From assembly GCA_027315345.1 (NCBI GenBank), contig DAHUYE010000060.1, positions 35,949-99,948 on the forward strand: a DNA stretch of 64,000 nt, given 5' to 3'. The notes below the pieces were generated by a model. It saw nothing but the letters and a program-made list of their open reading frames with translations, did no database searches and was not told the DNA's origin. Each line of letters opens with the position of its first letter. Position 1 is the stretch's first letter. Source of the stretch: Actinomycetota bacterium. Lineage in GTDB: Bacteria > Actinomycetota > Acidimicrobiia > Acidimicrobiales > JAJPHE01. Shown here in pieces: positions 48,356 through 57,114 of this stretch. Both the position numbers and the translations under genes were made by a program.

Positions 48356-49254
48356 GCACTCGCCTCTCGCACCAGCGACAGGCGCTCCGCCCCGGCGAAT
48401 CCTTCCCCGGGCGCCGAGCGGCGCCGCCGCTCGGGGCGCTCGGACAGAACCAGGAGGTTGGCCATCACCTCATCGAAGGCGGCCGGGTCGGCCAGCAGGA
48501 AGGAGTGGTTGCCTTTCACGATCCGGCCCTCGGTGCCGATGGCCGAGCACATGGCCTCGAAGGCGGCCAAGGGCACCACGCCGTCGGAGTGACCCCGCAG
48601 GGCGAGGACCGGGACCCCGGAGGAGCGCAACTCGTCCAACTCGGTCAGCAGGTCGGCCCGGGCCGCCAGCCGGCCGATCTCCAGCAGCCCGAACGGATTG
48701 CGCATGAGGTTGGCGGTTATGTCCGACCACATGTCCGCCACCAGCCGGATGCCCCTGTCGGGAGGCAGCAACTCCCGGGCGAACTGGGCCGCCCAACTCC
48801 ACACCGGCCGACCGCCCAGGTAACCGGGCCGGCCTACAGCCCGCTGCGTCTCCCCGGCGCCGACCGAATTCACCAGCACCAGGTAGCGGACCCGCTCCGG
48901 GGCCTGATGGGTCAATCCCACCGCCACCCCTCCGCCGAAGGAGTGGCCGACCACGATGAAGGGTTCGTCCACCCCTAGCGCATCCACGAAGGACTTGGCC
49001 CAGTGGCCGTAGCCGGCCAGGGTCCGCTGCGGGCCGGGCAGCGGGCCGGAGCCACCGAAGCCGGGCAGGGACGGGGCGTAGACCCGGCAGCCCCGCTCCA
49101 CCAGGGTGGCCAGCGGCCGGCTGTAGGTGCGGTGGCCCAACCCCCAACCGTGCAGGAAGAGAACGGGGCGGCCCTCTCCGGCCACGGCGAAGTGAGTCGA
49201 CGCCCCATCCACCTTGATCCGATGCCAGCCCGGGCCAGCCCCCGCACGGTCCAC
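48352..49254 (-). CDS. Alpha/beta hydrolase
   Basis: The 300-residue protein has LFLHGWGLGHRTYSRPL (oxyanion region), YAPSLPGFGGS, nucleophile elbow VVGHSFGGGVAVG, Asp in LRGHSDGVVP and His in VKGNHSFLLADP, so the triad is complete. GTG 49254 is preferred because TACGGT (49262-49267) lies 7 nt before it. It is co-transcribed with the ACT-domain gene. The substrate is unknown. Confidence 0.88.
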   Translation of the reverse strand: MDRAGAGPGWHRIKVDGASTHFAVAGEGRPVLFLHGWGLGHRTYSRPLATLVERGCRVYAPSLPGFGGSGPLPGPQRTLAGYGHWAKSFVDALGVDEPFIVVGHSFGGGVAVGLTHQAPERVRYLVLVNSVGAGETQRAVGRPGYLGGRPVWSWAAQFARELLPPDRGIRLVADMWSDITANLMRNPFGLLEIGRLAARADLLTELDELRSSGVPVLALRGHSDGVVPLAAFEAMCSAIGTEGRIVKGNHSFLLADPAAFDEVMANLLVLSERPERRRRSAPGEGFAGAERLSLVREASA

Positions 49255-49350
49255 CCTCCCCACCGTAGGAGGCCCTCTATTTCGCGGCGGTTAAATCCGC
49301 CGTCATACTGACGGCTTGCCTACCATGGCCCGGGCCTGGAACCAGCAAGA

Positions 49351-50037
49351 TTGACTCCGTCTCCGCTGGACAACCCGGTGTGGAGTTCGATGGCGGGAGC
49401 GCACCGCTCCCTCGCCCATCTCCAGGGAGGGGCGGGCCGCTACCGGCGCGACGTGTGCCCGTTCGGCGGCTTGGCCGATGCCGCCGATCCGGCCGGTTGG
49501 GCTGAGCTGGACCTGCTCCTGGAGGGCCACAGCGTGGCGCTGATCACCAGCCCGGAATCTGTTCCGGCCGGCTGGGAGATCAGCTTCGCCATCGAAGGGG
49601 TCCAGATGATCGGCACCGGGCTCCTGGATGCCGAAGATCCCGAGGTGGTGGCCTTGGGCGATGTCGACGTGGCCGACATGCTGGACCTGATCGAGCGGGC
49701 CCAGCCCGGGCCGTTCCTGGACCGGACCATCGAGATGGGCAACTACATCGGCCTGCGCCGGGAGGGCGCCCTCATCGCCATGGCGGGTGAGCGACTACAC
49801 CCGGATGGCTGGACCGAGATAAGCGCGGTGTGCACCGACCATGCCTACCGCTCCACCGGGCTGGGTACCCGTCTGGTCCGGGCGGTGGCCGCCGGGATCC
49901 GGGCCCGGGGCGAGGAGCCGTTCCTGCACGCCTCGGCCACCAATGTGAACGCTATCCGGCTCTACCAGGCCATCGGCTTCGAGTTGCGCCGTCGGGTGGA
50001 CTTCACCGGCGTGCGGAGGGACCGGCCGGCGCACTGA
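49351..50037 (+). CDS. GNAT-family N-acetyltransferase (FR47-like)
   Basis: The 228-residue protein ends in a GNAT domain: AVCTDHAYRSTGLGTRLV (acetyl-CoA loop), FLHASATNVNAIRLYQAIGF and the final FELRRR. The N-terminal part (LDNPVWSSMAGAHRSLAH, YRRDVCPFGGLAD) matches the FR47-like subgroup and supports the upstream TTG start at 49351 over the internal ATG 49390. The acceptor is unknown. Confidence 0.85.
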   Translation: MTPSPLDNPVWSSMAGAHRSLAHLQGGAGRYRRDVCPFGGLADAADPAGWAELDLLLEGHSVALITSPESVPAGWEISFAIEGVQMIGTGLLDAEDPEVVALGDVDVADMLDLIERAQPGPFLDRTIEMGNYIGLRREGALIAMAGERLHPDGWTEISAVCTDHAYRSTGLGTRLVRAVAAGIRARGEEPFLHASATNVNAIRLYQAIGFELRRRVDFTGVRRDRPAH

Positions 50038-50079
50038 CCCCGCCGGGACCGCCGGCTCACGGGGCGGCCGCGTCGGGGT

Positions 50080-50565
50080 TCAGCTCTGACCGAAGAGTGC
50101 CTGCCGGGGGACCACCCGCTTGTAGACCCCGGCCCGGCTGCGGACGAACAGTCCCTCCGCCACCATCTCCCTCCGTAGCGAGGCCACGTCGTCATGGAAG
50201 TGGCGCAGGGCGGCGTTCACCTCCGCTTCCCGATAGGTACGGGCGGGGTCGAATCCAGCCGCCAGACGCTCCAACACGAGCCGGCGCAGGGACCGCTTGG
50301 CCGGCAGGGCCTTGAGCCGGCCGGCGGGATCGAACCACTCTGATCCCGGCACCCGGCGACGGTTGGAGTGCTCCTCCAACCAGGACCACAACGCCGCCCG
50401 GTCCACCCGCCACTCCCGGCCGATGCGGTAGGCGGGGATGTCCCCAGCCGCCAGCTTGCGTTGAACCACCTGATGGTTGAGCCGCAGCAGCTCCGCCACC
50501 TCGGTCGAGGTCAACAGGACAGGGCCCTCCCCGTCCCCGGGCCGGGCCATCCCTGGATCGCTCAT
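50080..50565 (-). CDS. Excisionase-type HTH protein fused to DUF2087
   Basis: Residues 15-68 form an HTH_17/MerR-like domain (LLTSTEVAELLRLNHQVVQR, IPAYRIGREWRVDRAALWSWL). Residues 90-155 match DUF2087 (RRLVLERLAAGFDPARTYRE, AALRHFHDDVASLRREMV, GVYKR), a domain found in bacterial transcriptional regulators. The ATG at 50565 is 7 nt after TACGCT, and a GTTA-N9-TAAC inverted repeat overlaps that box, suggesting autoregulation. It diverges from the flavin-type oxidase operon, which may be its target. Confidence 0.82.
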   Translation of the reverse strand: MSDPGMARPGDGEGPVLLTSTEVAELLRLNHQVVQRKLAAGDIPAYRIGREWRVDRAALWSWLEEHSNRRRVPGSEWFDPAGRLKALPAKRSLRRLVLERLAAGFDPARTYREAEVNAALRHFHDDVASLRREMVAEGLFVRSRAGVYKRVVPRQALFGQS

Positions 50566-50568
50566 GGA

Positions 50569-50585
50569 GTTAAGCGTATACTAAC
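50569..50585. promoter_or_regulatory. Inverted-repeat operator candidate upstream of the HTH-DUF2087 gene
   Basis: GTTA (50569-50572) and TAAC (50582-50585) flank AGCGTATAC, which contains the self-complementary GTATAC. The -10 box TACGCT (50573-50578, minus strand) lies inside it. Confidence 0.4.
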
Positions 50586-50659
50586 GTACTCCCGCCCCAG
50601 AGGGAATATTGGGGGGAACCGGGTTGCGCGGCGGGCGCCGAGCGGGCAACGTCGGGCCG

Positions 50660-51130
50660 GTGAGATGGAGCGAATGGGCCGCGGCCCGACCCGACCTCGA
50701 GACCGTGGCCCGGGGGATGATCTACCAGCACGGCCTGGGGCTCGGATTCCTGGCCACGGTCAGACCTGACGGCGGGCCGAGGGTCCACCCCATCTGTCCG
50801 ATCCTGGCGGGGAACCTCTACGCCTTCATAGTCCCCGGGCCCAAGCTCAACGACCTCCGCCGCGAGGGCCGCTACGCCCTCTGCTCGGAGACCTGCCCGC
50901 CGCCCCGCCACGATGACAACGTCTACCTGACCGGAGACATCGAGGAGATCATCGACCCCGGCCTGCGGGAGCGGCTCACTGCTCAGCTCCTGGCCGAACG
51001 CCATATCACCGAGCCCTGGCCCGGATTCGAGGCGGAACCGCTGCTGGAGTTGCACCTGGACCGGGTCCTCATCACCCTGACCCAACCCACCCAGGGACTC
51101 CCGGCCGGCCACACCGTCTGGACGGCCTAG
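50660..51130 (+). CDS. Pyridoxamine 5'-phosphate oxidase family protein
   Basis: The 156-residue protein has the split-barrel flavin-binding pattern: GLGFLATVRPDGGPRVHPICPI, LYAFIVPGPKLNDLRREGRYAL, DNVYLTGDIEEI, and a C-terminal LLELHLDRVLIT. Members bind FMN, F420 or heme, and the reaction here is unknown. GTG 50660 follows CAACGT by 7 nt; the longer upstream frame has poor codon bias. It precedes the FAD oxidoreductase gene by 2 bp, so these are likely one operon. Confidence 0.85.
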   Translation: MRWSEWAAARPDLETVARGMIYQHGLGLGFLATVRPDGGPRVHPICPILAGNLYAFIVPGPKLNDLRREGRYALCSETCPPPRHDDNVYLTGDIEEIIDPGLRERLTAQLLAERHITEPWPGFEAEPLLELHLDRVLITLTQPTQGLPAGHTVWTA

Positions 51131-51132
51131 CC

Positions 51133-52236
51133 GTGACCCAGGGTCGGGTGGTGGTGATCGGGGCCGGGATCATCGGCACCATGCACGCCTGGACCGCCCG
51201 GCGCCTGGGTTACGCAGTCGTGCACCTGGACCGGGACCTCCAGGCCAGGGGAGCTTCGGTTCGGAACTTCGGTCTGGTCTGGGTCGGGGGCCGGGCGGCC
51301 GGAGCCGAGCTCGAGCTGGCCCGGCGCTCGCGGGAACTGTGGGACGAGGTGGCTGCGGATGTCCCCGAAGTCGGGTTGCGGCCCAACGGGTCCCTGACCG
51401 TGGCCACCACTTCGGAGGAAATGGCTGTACTCCAGGAAGCCTCGGGCCGTCCTGACGCCGGCCGGCGGGGCTGGGAGCTACTGGGTCCGGATCAGGCCCG
51501 CCGGCTCAATCCGGCCCTGGAGGGGAAGATGCTCGGCGCCCTCTGGTGCCGGCTCGATGCTGCCGTCGAACCCCGGCTGGCCGCTCTCGCCATCCGCCGG
51601 CGGCTGATGGAAAGCGACGGCTACGAATGGCACGCCGGGCGGATGGCCATGGAGACGCGCGCCCACGGGGTGCGCGATCAGACCGGTACCTGGCACGACG
51701 CCGATCGGGTCATCTTCTGTCCCGGCGCTTCCGACGGCGGCCTGGGAGCCGAATTGATGGCGGGAGCTCCGCTGCGGCGGGTACGGCTGCAGATGATGCA
51801 GACGGAGGCGTACCCGACCCCGGTGACCACCTCGGTGGCCGACGGGGATTCGCTTCGCTACTACCCCGCCTATGACGTCCCTGCCCGGTCGGGACTTCCG
51901 GCCCAGTCGGAGCCGGCCGCGGCCAGCCGGATGCAGTTGCTGCTGGTGCAACGGCTGGACGGCTCCCTGACCATCGGGGACACCCACGAGTACGAAGAGC
52001 CCTTCGGCTTCGACCTGCCCGAGGACGTCTACGAGGAACTGGCTCGGAGGGCGGCGGCTGTTCTGGGTCGGCCCCTTCCACCGATCGCCCGGCGCTGGGC
52101 CGGCGTGTATACCGAGGCGACCGACGGATCGCTCTACCACCGTCGTCAGGTGACCGAAGGGGTGGTTCTGGTCACCGGCCCGGGGGGACGCGGAATGACC
52201 ATGTCGGCGGCCATAGCGGAGGAGACCTTCAAATGA
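51133..52236 (+). CDS. FAD-dependent oxidoreductase of the phosphonate-linked DAO subfamily (TIGR03364-like)
   Basis: The 367-residue flavoprotein opens with the dinucleotide motif VVVIGAGIIGTMHAWTARRLG and the subfamily hallmark ASVRNFGLVW, followed by the DAO-family C-terminal GPGGRGMTMSAAIAEE. This subfamily is typically paired with PhnX-like hydrolases in phosphonate catabolic loci, where members oxidise 2-aminoethylphosphonate or its N-methyl form to phosphonoacetaldehyde. The downstream gene overlaps by 4 nt (ATGA) and encodes that hydrolase, which strongly supports the role. No phosphonate transporter is nearby. Confidence 0.85.
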   Translation: MTQGRVVVIGAGIIGTMHAWTARRLGYAVVHLDRDLQARGASVRNFGLVWVGGRAAGAELELARRSRELWDEVAADVPEVGLRPNGSLTVATTSEEMAVLQEASGRPDAGRRGWELLGPDQARRLNPALEGKMLGALWCRLDAAVEPRLAALAIRRRLMESDGYEWHAGRMAMETRAHGVRDQTGTWHDADRVIFCPGASDGGLGAELMAGAPLRRVRLQMMQTEAYPTPVTTSVADGDSLRYYPAYDVPARSGLPAQSEPAAASRMQLLLVQRLDGSLTIGDTHEYEEPFGFDLPEDVYEELARRAAAVLGRPLPPIARRWAGVYTEATDGSLYHRRQVTEGVVLVTGPGGRGMTMSAAIAEETFK

Positions 52237-52931
52237 GCGTGGAGGACTGGGAGCAGCCGGTGGCGTGCCTGGACATGGCCGGCACCACCGTGTCCGACGG
52301 CGGCGCCGTCAACCAGGCTTTCGAGGCCGGCCTCGACGCCGGGGGCATCGGCTCCGACAGCCCCGGCCGGGAGACGGCCATGGCCTACGTGGCCGACACC
52401 ATGGGTCAGTCCAAGCTGGAGGTCTTCACCCATCTGCTCGGGGATGCCGATCGGGCCGAGACGGCGCTGGCTGCCTTCGAAGCCCGCTGGGACGCCTTGC
52501 TCCGCCAGGGCGTGGTCACCGCCCTGGCGGGAGCGGAGGATGCCATCGGCCGTCTCCGCCAGGCCGGCTGGAAAGTGGCGCTGCTGACCGGGTTCCCGGC
52601 CTCGGTGCGCGATGCCCTGATCGACCACCTGGGCTGGTCCCAGATGGCAGATGCCTACTTCTGTCCGGCCGAGGCCGGCCGGGGACGGCCGTGGGCCGAC
52701 ATGGTGTGGGCGTCGGCCACGGCCCTGGGGGCGTCATCGATGCGGGCGGTGTCGGTGGTGGGCGACACCACCAGCGACATGGCCAGTGGCCGGCGCTCCG
52801 GGGCCGGCACCGTCATCGGCGTCCTGAGCGGGGCGTCCCGCCGGGACCACCTGGAAGAGGCCGGGGCCACCCACGTGGTCGGATCCATCCTCGAAGCCGC
52901 CGACGTGATCCTCTCCCGCCGCCCGGTTTAG
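52233..52931 (+). CDS. PhnX-like HAD phosphonatase (TIGR03351-like)
   Basis: The 232-residue HAD hydrolase has motif I VACLDMAGTTVSDGGAVN with the nucleophilic Asp, the cap-domain lysine in MGQSKLEVFTHLL, motif II TGFPASVRD and motif IV VSVVGDTTSDMASGRRSGAG. The lysine matters because true phosphonoacetaldehyde hydrolases form a Schiff base there. It would cleave phosphonoacetaldehyde to acetaldehyde and phosphate, completing a two-step pathway with the upstream oxidase. Assignment to the PhnX-like clade and not to PhnX itself follows from the partner gene. Confidence 0.85.
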   Translation: MSVEDWEQPVACLDMAGTTVSDGGAVNQAFEAGLDAGGIGSDSPGRETAMAYVADTMGQSKLEVFTHLLGDADRAETALAAFEARWDALLRQGVVTALAGAEDAIGRLRQAGWKVALLTGFPASVRDALIDHLGWSQMADAYFCPAEAGRGRPWADMVWASATALGASSMRAVSVVGDTTSDMASGRRSGAGTVIGVLSGASRRDHLEEAGATHVVGSILEAADVILSRRPV

Positions 52932-52946
52932 ACCAGCCCGGCCGGC

Positions 52947-55277
52947 TCAGGTGAACAGATCGGCCATGGCCTCGGCCACCTCGGCCTCGTCCATGCCGAG
53001 CAACTCCCCGTAGACCTCGAAGTTGTGCTCTCCGACGTAGGAGGGGGCGGGGCGGTAGGGCTCCAGGTCGGAGCTCTCCCACAGGGCGGGGTAGCGATGA
53101 TGGGGACGCTCACCGAACACGTCATGGTCGACGGTGTGCCACATGCCCCGGGCGAGGAGTTGGGGATCCTCCATCAGGTGACCGGCGTTCTGGATGCGCC
53201 CGGCCGGCACCCCGGCGCCCTGGAGCAGTTCTTGGCCGGCCTCGGCGGTAACGGTGGCGGCCCAGGCGGAGAGGAGAGAGTCAATCTGATCGATGGCGGC
53301 GGTGCGGCCGTCCAGGGTGGACATCTCGGGCGGGGCAGCCACGCCGGTGGCCGTCACCAGGCGGGCCCAGTCGGCATCATCCCGGCAGCTCACGGCCAGC
53401 CAGTCGTCATCGGCGGTGCGGTAACAGTCGTTGGGGACGAGTTGGCCGAAGGGATCCCGGTTGCCCACCGGCTGGGCCTCCCGGGCGTTGTTGATGAAGT
53501 CGATGAGAGCGGGACCGATGAGATAGCCGCCGGTTTCCATCTGGGAGATGTCAACGTGCTGGCCCTCACCGCTGACATCCCGTTCGGCCAGGGCGGAGAG
53601 GATGGAAACAGCTGCGGCCAAGCCGGCGGCGTGGTCGTTCAGGGAGAAGCCGGGGCCTAGATCCGTCCGCCCGGGAGGGTTGGAAAGATAGGTAAGCCCG
53701 GCCAGGGCGTGGATGGTCGGGGCGTAGGTGACCAGCTTGGACCACGGGCCCTCGTGACCGCAGCCCGACATCGAGACATAGACGATGCCCGGGTTCCACT
53801 GGCTGACTTCCTCATAGGAAAGGCCCCACCGGTCGAGCACGCCGGCCGAGAAGTTCTCGATGAGCACGTCACTTTCCTCGACCAGCCGGCGCACCACCAG
53901 GGTGGCCCGTTCATGACCCATGTTGAGCGAGACACCCCGCTTGGAACGGTTCCAGGTGTAGAAGTAGGGGTGGTTGGGATCGTTGACCGTGACGGCCCGG
54001 TCGGTCGTCTGCACCTTGATGACGTCGGCGCCCAGATCGCCCAGGACGCGCGTGCACATGGGCCCGGCCAGAACATGGCTCAGATCGAGCACCCTGAGGC
54101 CGGCCAGGGGCTTGGTGGTGGCGCCGGACCGGCCGTGGGCGAACGGGGACGCCGCCCACTGTTGGAGGGCCTCCTCGGTCGAAACGGGCTCATCGGGCGG
54201 GGCCGGTTCGGGGCTACCCGAGCGCAGGAACCGGGCCAGGGGCCCGGGGATGGTCACGCCGGGCCGGCCACCCGAGACCCGGAAGAAACCCCGAAAGGCG
54301 TGCTGGGGATTGGCCGCCACCTGGGCCACCGACTGCACCTCACCGAAGGCGATATGTCGCTCCTGGGCCTGCTGGAACAGGGTGCCGGCGTCATCGGTGC
54401 GAGCCAGGGCGGCCATGGCCTCGAGTACCTGGGGCAGGCTGTTGGCCAGTTCGGCCAGGGGCTTGGACACCAGCTCCATCGCCTCGGGCAGCTGCAGTTC
54501 CACCATCCAGGCGAACAGGCCGGCGGCGTTGGGGGTCGGCGTCACCAGCAGGTCGCCCCGCTGGGCCGGCACCACCTGATAGGCGCGGATCCAGTGCAAC
54601 GAGCCCTGGCGCTCGGCCACCTTCGGGTAGGGCAACAGGTCGTCGAACCAGTACTGGAAGAACAACTGCTCCACGCTGGTCAGGACCGACTCGTGCAGGG
54701 ACACGTCCACCAGCTGGCCCCGCCCGGTCCGCCGGGCGTGGCGCAGGGCCGCCAGGGCAGTGATGGCGGCACTGAAGCCGCCGAAGTTGAACGACTGGCG
54801 GCCCCAGGGGTTGACGGGCTGATCGGGCAGACCGGATAGGGACAGAACCCCGGCCAGGGCCGAGCTGACCAGATCGGAGGTCTGCCATCCGGCCCGGGGG
54901 CCGGTGCGTCCGAAGGGGGTGAGGGCGATCTGCACCAGAGCCGGATTGGCCGGGGCCAGATCGGCGTGGTCGATGCCGAGTGAGGCCAGCCGGCCGGGGG
55001 CCTCGGTCTCCACGATGAGGTCGGCCCGGGCGGCCAGGGCCTTGTAGGCGGCCCGGCCCTCCTCCCGGTCCAGATCCAGATCGAGGCGGCGCTTCCCGGC
55101 GTCGTACCACCAGTCCAGGACCCCGCCGGAAGCGCCGTTGGTCATGGCCGGGCCGGAACCGCCGGTGCCGATTCGGACGACCGACGCCCCCGCCTCGGTC
55201 AGCAACTTGGTGGCGAAGCGCCCGCTGTCATCGGTGAGATCGATCACCCTCAGTCCCGCCAATGGCCCTTGTGCCAT
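52947..55277 (-). CDS. Tandem-fused class III CoA transferase (CaiB/BaiF family)
   Basis: The 776-residue protein contains two complete CaiB/BaiF-like halves. Half one starts PLAGLRVIDLTDDSGRFATK and carries RRTGRGQLVDVSLHESVLTS; half two starts KPLAGLRVLDLSHVLAGPMC and carries SGEGQHVDISQMETGGYL. The Asp in each VDxS motif is the expected CoA-thioester nucleophile. Class III enzymes move CoA between carboxylic acids and normally dimerise as interlocked rings, so this fusion may be a covalent heterodimer. ATG 55277 follows GGGAGG by 5 nt. Substrates are unknown; the divergent amidohydrolase may share the pathway. Confidence 0.9.
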   Translation of the reverse strand: MAQGPLAGLRVIDLTDDSGRFATKLLTEAGASVVRIGTGGSGPAMTNGASGGVLDWWYDAGKRRLDLDLDREEGRAAYKALAARADLIVETEAPGRLASLGIDHADLAPANPALVQIALTPFGRTGPRAGWQTSDLVSSALAGVLSLSGLPDQPVNPWGRQSFNFGGFSAAITALAALRHARRTGRGQLVDVSLHESVLTSVEQLFFQYWFDDLLPYPKVAERQGSLHWIRAYQVVPAQRGDLLVTPTPNAAGLFAWMVELQLPEAMELVSKPLAELANSLPQVLEAMAALARTDDAGTLFQQAQERHIAFGEVQSVAQVAANPQHAFRGFFRVSGGRPGVTIPGPLARFLRSGSPEPAPPDEPVSTEEALQQWAASPFAHGRSGATTKPLAGLRVLDLSHVLAGPMCTRVLGDLGADVIKVQTTDRAVTVNDPNHPYFYTWNRSKRGVSLNMGHERATLVVRRLVEESDVLIENFSAGVLDRWGLSYEEVSQWNPGIVYVSMSGCGHEGPWSKLVTYAPTIHALAGLTYLSNPPGRTDLGPGFSLNDHAAGLAAAVSILSALAERDVSGEGQHVDISQMETGGYLIGPALIDFINNAREAQPVGNRDPFGQLVPNDCYRTADDDWLAVSCRDDADWARLVTATGVAAPPEMSTLDGRTAAIDQIDSLLSAWAATVTAEAGQELLQGAGVPAGRIQNAGHLMEDPQLLARGMWHTVDHDVFGERPHHRYPALWESSDLEPYRPAPSYVGEHNFEVYGELLGMDEAEVAEAMADLFT

Positions 55278-55396
55278 GCCACCCTCCCGTCGATCGGCCG
55301 TCACCGTAGCGGGGTGACCGCCGGCTCCGGCTCCGCCCCGGCCGCCCGGGTGGCATCCTTGGACACCACGGCCCCGGGCCGGGGAGGGGGTTGGCG

Positions 55397-57100
55397 GTGG
55401 CTGAGCACGAGTTGGTCATCAGGGGAGCCACGGTGGTGGACGGCCGGGGCGGAGCGCCTTACACCGCCGACGTGTCCGTAGCCGCCGGACGCATCACCGG
55501 GGTGGGGCGGGTGGAAGGATCGGCCGCCCGCACCGTGGAGGCGGACGGGGCGGTGGTGACGCCGGGATTTGTCGATATCCACGCCCACTACGACGGCCAG
55601 GCCACCTGGGACTCCCAGTTGACGCCCTCGGCCTGGCACGGCGTGACCACGGTGGTGGTGGGCAACTGCGGGGTCGGCTTCGCCCCGGTCCGGGTGGCCG
55701 ACCGGGACCGGCTCATCGAGCTGATGGAGGGGGTGGAGGACATCCCCGGCACCGCCCTGCACGAGGGCCTGGCCTGGGACTGGGAGAGCTTCCCCGAGTA
55801 CATGGACGCCGTGGCCCGCCGCCCCCACGACATCGACATCGGCCTGCAGGTGCCCCACGGCGCCCTGCGCCTCTATGTGATGGGCGAGCGGGGCGCGGCC
55901 CGGGAGGAGGCTACGGCGGAGGACATAGCCGCCATGGCCGAACTGGCCCGGGAGGCGGTCGAGGCCGGCGCTCTGGGCTTCACCACATCACGAACCCGCA
56001 ATCACCGCACCAGCCGGGGCGACTGGACCCCAACTCTCACCGCCGCCGCCGATGAGCTGGCCGGCATCGCCTCCGGCCTGGGGGCGGCGGGCAAGGGGGT
56101 GCTGGAGGTGGTGTCGGACTTCGCCGATCTGGAAGCCGAGACGAGTGCCATCTTCGGCATGGTGAGGACATCGGGCCGACCCCTGTCGGTTTCCATCACC
56201 CAGGCCGACAGCGCCCCCCAGAACTGGCGCAGGTTGATGGACGCCGTCACCGAAGCCAACCGCCAGGGGCTGCCCGTCACCGCCCAGGTGGCGGCGCGGC
56301 CGGTGGGCGTCCTCATCGGCCTGCAGACCACCCGCAATCCCATCGGCGCCGCTCCGTCGGCGGCGGCCCTGGCCGGGCTCCCGCTGGCCGAACAGGTGGC
56401 CCGCCTGTCCCAGCCTGATGCGCGGCGGACTCTGCTGGGGGAATTGGCGGGATCCTCCCGGTGGCTGCCGTGGGAGCGCATCTACCCCCTGGGCGACCCA
56501 CCCGACTACGAGCCCAGGGCCGAGGACAGCATCGGGGCCCGGGCCGGCCGGGCCGGACGGGAGGCCTGGGACGTAGCCCTCGACTTCCTGCTGGCGGACG
56601 GCGGGCGGCGCTTCCTGTACCTGCCCTTCCTCAACTACTCGGAGGGCAGCCTGGACCCGGCCCGGGAGATGCTGACCCATCCCCATGCCGTGCTCGGCCT
56701 GGCCGACGGCGGCGCCCACGTGGGCACCATCTGCGACGCCAGCTTCCCCACCACCATGCTCACCCATTGGGTACGGGACCGCAGCCGGGGCCCGCGCATC
56801 GACCTGGCCCAGGCCGTGGCCTGCCAGACGGCGCGGACCGCCGCCACGGTGGGCCTGGCCGACCGGGGTGTGGTGGGCGTCGGGTACCGGGCCGACCTCA
56901 ACGTCATCGACCTGGACAACCTCACCCTGCACGCCCCGACCATGGCCTACGACCTGCCCGCCGGCGGCAAGCGCCTACTACAGCGGGCCGAGGGTTACCT
57001 GCACACCTTCGTCAGCGGAGCCGAGGTCTACGCCGGCGGGGAACACACCGGCGCCCTGCCCGGGTCGGTCATCCGGGGGGCCCAGCCGGCGCCGGCCTAG
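55397..57100 (+). CDS. D-aminoacylase/N-acyl-D-amino-acid deacylase-like amidohydrolase
   Basis: The 567-residue metal-dependent amidohydrolase has ELVIRGATVVDGRGGAPYTAD, metal ligands in TPGFVDIHAHYDGQATWD, and the later GLADGGAHVGTICDASFPTT typical of this family (catalytic Asp region). GYRADLNVIDLDN closes the barrel's beta-sandwich domain. It starts at GTG 55397 preceded by GGAGGGGG. Family members deacylate N-acyl-D-amino acids, but many annotated relatives are uncharacterised, so substrate is open. It diverges from the fused CoA transferase and converges on the TetR gene. Confidence 0.88.
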   Translation: MAEHELVIRGATVVDGRGGAPYTADVSVAAGRITGVGRVEGSAARTVEADGAVVTPGFVDIHAHYDGQATWDSQLTPSAWHGVTTVVVGNCGVGFAPVRVADRDRLIELMEGVEDIPGTALHEGLAWDWESFPEYMDAVARRPHDIDIGLQVPHGALRLYVMGERGAAREEATAEDIAAMAELAREAVEAGALGFTTSRTRNHRTSRGDWTPTLTAAADELAGIASGLGAAGKGVLEVVSDFADLEAETSAIFGMVRTSGRPLSVSITQADSAPQNWRRLMDAVTEANRQGLPVTAQVAARPVGVLIGLQTTRNPIGAAPSAAALAGLPLAEQVARLSQPDARRTLLGELAGSSRWLPWERIYPLGDPPDYEPRAEDSIGARAGRAGREAWDVALDFLLADGGRRFLYLPFLNYSEGSLDPAREMLTHPHAVLGLADGGAHVGTICDASFPTTMLTHWVRDRSRGPRIDLAQAVACQTARTAATVGLADRGVVGVGYRADLNVIDLDNLTLHAPTMAYDLPAGGKRLLQRAEGYLHTFVSGAEVYAGGEHTGALPGSVIRGAQPAPA

Positions 57101-57114
57101 GGGCGGCGGGGACC

